From Phellopilus nigrolimitatus (taxonomy: Eukaryota; Basidiomycota; Agaricomycetes; Hymenochaetales; Hymenochaetaceae): 11,473 nucleotides of DNA. The stretch lies in assembly GCA_021029095.1 (NCBI GenBank), contig JAJOHG010000612.1, positions 1-11,473 of the forward strand. Direction: 5' to 3'. Below, piece after piece: positions 9,393 through 11,473 of this stretch; position 1 is the stretch's first letter; every line of letters begins with the position of its first letter. A program made the translations under genes and the position numbers. Below the pieces are notes generated by a model. It was given only the letters and a program-made list of their open reading frames with translations. It had not been told where the DNA came from and ran no database searches.

Positions 9393-11343
9393 TCACTGGT
9401 CAACCCACTCGAACGAGCCCATCACCGCTGTCCGCCCCGTAATTAACCCTGGGCTAGGCATAAGCACAGTCATCTTGCGGTTGTGCATATCCAGTGCGCT
9501 CCTGTCAGACGCCATTTGAAATTAAAGAACACAATTAGATTCTGGACTTCAAGATGGGCGGCTAAGACATACACGACAAGGAATGCGGCAACGGAGAGAT
9601 CGAGCACCTCCTCGTCGTAGCGCTCGTTCTCATCCGGATTCAGCGGCGCGAGGAGAGCGAGAACGGCGTTGAGCAGACCGGAGCCCTTCTGCGCCGGGTC
9701 GATGCGTACGGGCTGCATCTCCGATACGGCGCGCATTGCGCCAATGGGGAGCGCAGACGAAGGAGCGATAGATTCTGCATTGGTGCGAAGATCAGCAAGT
9801 ATTGGCTGCCTGGCGATGGCAAAGCGCCTCACCCCCGATAATCCGGTATATGATCAGGTCGTCAAAACTGATAGCCGTTGAGATGGGCGAGAGGTGTGAA
9901 TCACCAAGGTCTGCAAGATCGTCACCTGCGCTCGTTGTCGTACCAGCGAGCCCCGGAGGCGGTGAGAGGTGCTGCCCATACATATAGTTCTGGATCTGAT
10001 AGCGGTGCACGCGCTCACGGTATGTGAGATCGAGCTCGACGACCTGATAAAGGAGAAAGGATGTCAGCAACGGATACTGCGATAGGGAGACGAGGAAGTG
10101 CATACGCCACCGGATTTGGGAATTTTGACGACACTAATAGTAGAGCCGAACATCCGCTGCATCTCGATATTCAGTTTTTCGTGGCCGACAACCAGAATGA
10201 CGTTAACTATAGTAGGCAGGTACTAGTAAGCTTCAATAAATCACTTCCGGTGAGCCTTGTGAGCCTACCTTGGAACGCGTCCACGCATGTCTTCACCAAC
10301 GCGTACTTTTTGTCATTCGCTGCGCCTGAGATCCCAGCGGCAAAGGACGATGGCGTGTCAATGATGATACCAGAGCTCTTTCCTAATCCCATACCCATAC
10401 CATTGAATCAATGCCGCTTATTTCGTGTAAGCACTTTTGGGACGCACCTATTGGGTCATTGTCTTGTCTCGAATTCACATTTTCGCCGAGATTGCGAATT
10501 AGGCGATCCAAAAGAAGCGGGTTCTGTCGGACTTCCGATTGACCATACCAGTATACTAAGGGCAGAAGCGCGGCGGAGGACAACGCTGTAGGCGCTGACG
10601 TCGCAGTAGATCCTAACGGACTAGCTGGCGTTTGTGTCGGAATAGGCATATTGATTGGGCACGCAGAAATCGTTCCAGGCACTGTCCATCCTCCCTAATA
10701 AATCTACGATGAGAAACACAACAGGAAAACGACACGCTGCACAGACCTCGCCGGGATCAACATTGACGAACATCGGCGCCCAGCTCTGGCCTGCCCGCAC
10801 CGCATAGTTCGCCAGAATTTTGCACGCCGTCGTCTTGCCCGCGTTCTCCGGCCCAAGCACAAGCACCCGTGGCGGGCCCTCCGGCACACCCGCCGCCTCA
10901 TCCAGGCTCGGCGAGTTGCGCGTCTTGCTCAGCGCGCGCACGCGCATCTGCTCGAATGCGAGGTGCAGGTTCATGTACGCAGCCATGGGCGTCTCATCTG
11001 AGACGTACTCCGTCGAGGGACGGCCTGTGACGTGCGGGCGGGAGGTCTTTCAGCGAACCATGAGCAGGACGAAGTGAGGACATATCTGAAGGGTACATCC
11101 TTGCCAGGTGTAGACGGCTGCCTTGCATTCCGCACCGAAGAGGTAGGTTGTGCCTTCGCCAAGTTCTAGGCCGAAAACTTCTGCGTGTCCCCTGTTGACC
11201 TGTAGAAATACGGTAAGACCGGACTTGTCAACTAAGGATGTATGCACCTTGATCGCCAGAGTAGTATCTGGGTCGAGTTCGAAGCGGTATTCCGTCTCTG
11301 GCCCCAAAGACCACTCCCTTGTTTCTTCAGGGGCATCTGCCAT
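9393..11343 (-). CDS. CLP1: CLP1, mRNA cleavage and polyadenylation factor, polynucleotide-kinase fold (9 exons, 491 aa)
   Basis: In coding order the exons are 11343-11248, 11199-11082, 11024-10747, 10694-10448, 10382-10269, 10206-10106, 10043-9833, 9774-9573 and 9501-9393. The introns are 48-71 nt. The protein is a nuclear subunit of the pre-mRNA 3'-end cleavage machinery (cleavage factor IA in yeast); animal orthologues phosphorylate RNA 5'-hydroxyls, while yeast Clp1 binds ATP without detectable kinase activity. The N-terminal beta domain shows ETEYRFELD, AEVFGLELG and AAVYTWQGC. The central ATPase domain has EYVSDETPMAAYMNLH and Walker A GPENAGKT (residues 129-136), then VNVDPGE, GGWTVPGTISACPIN and SGIIIDTPSSFAAG. 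The C-terminal domain has ELDLTYRERVHRYQIQNY, PSSALPIG, SGLLNAVLALLAP and the end GRTAVMGSFEWVDQ. At 491 aa it exceeds human (425) and yeast (445) proteins. The exon 2/3 joint (donor GTCCTC) appears one residue shorter than expected. It is unrelated to the mushroom development gene clampless1, which shares the symbol. Confidence 0.93.
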
Positions 11344-11473
11344 CAGGTTTTATGATTATGTGCGCGAGCGAGCCCTAGAATAAAACGTTCAGCAGAAACT
11401 ATGCGACGGTGTGTTGACTGGCACAAGCTCAGTCCCTCATAGACCAGTTTTCAGGCAATTTTTTTAAACGCCA
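11344..11473. other. Upstream region of CLP1
   Basis: This is 130 bp before the CLP1 start codon on the minus strand, running to the window edge. It should contain the 5' leader and proximal promoter. I see no clear TATA element, no in-frame extension of CLP1 and no recognisable start of a neighbouring gene. Confidence 0.5.

Noticed and set aside
10061..10591. Plus-strand frame of 176 codons opposite CLP1
   Set aside because: It covers several CLP1 exons and introns in antisense and has no recognisable family; CLP1 explains the region.

Overview
This window is nuclear DNA from a filamentous fungus, most likely a basidiomycete of the Agaricomycetes. The evidence is four conserved eukaryotic housekeeping genes, each cut by many very short introns. 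I reconstructed 28 introns of 48-73 nt; 25 of them have G at donor position +5. The protein details also fit, for example the extended cyclin C tail ending in an RMLERTQAAG-like sequence. All gene models were assembled by eye: GT/AG sites were chosen so that protein-family sequence continues in frame.

Layout. 1-410 is non-coding upstream sequence with a palindromic TCACGTGA box. 411-1993 (+) is a cyclin C gene (Mediator CDK8-module cyclin, SSN8/SRB11-like), 5 exons, 453 aa. 1994-4271 is about 2.3 kb with no gene I can support; its right end is the promoter and leader of the next gene. 4272-6055 (+) is the mitochondrial F1-ATP synthase beta subunit (ATP2), 4 exons, 539 aa. 6056-6461 holds the ATP2 3' region and the leader of the next gene, including a GTC-rich repeat and upstream ATGs. 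6462-9251 (+) is a type II external NADH dehydrogenase with two EF-hand loops (NDE1-like), 14 exons, 671 aa. 9252-9392 is a short convergent gap. 9393-11343 (-) is CLP1, the polynucleotide-kinase-fold subunit of the mRNA cleavage/polyadenylation machinery, 9 exons, 491 aa. 11344-11473 is its upstream region.

Function. The two central genes both serve mitochondrial energy metabolism: NDE1 passes electrons from cytosolic NADH to ubiquinone without pumping protons, and ATP2 carries the catalytic sites of ATP synthase. They are adjacent on the same strand but have separate transcription units as far as I can tell. The two flanking genes act in the nucleus, in RNA polymerase II regulation and pre-mRNA 3'-end formation. 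There is no sign of an operon, mobile element, CRISPR array, tRNA or rRNA.

I found no previously undescribed biological system here. The points worth a second look are local: the upstream start codons and repeat before NDE1, the paired EF hands, the doubly open 5' end of ATP2, one weakly supported CLP1 splice junction, and the long empty interval.
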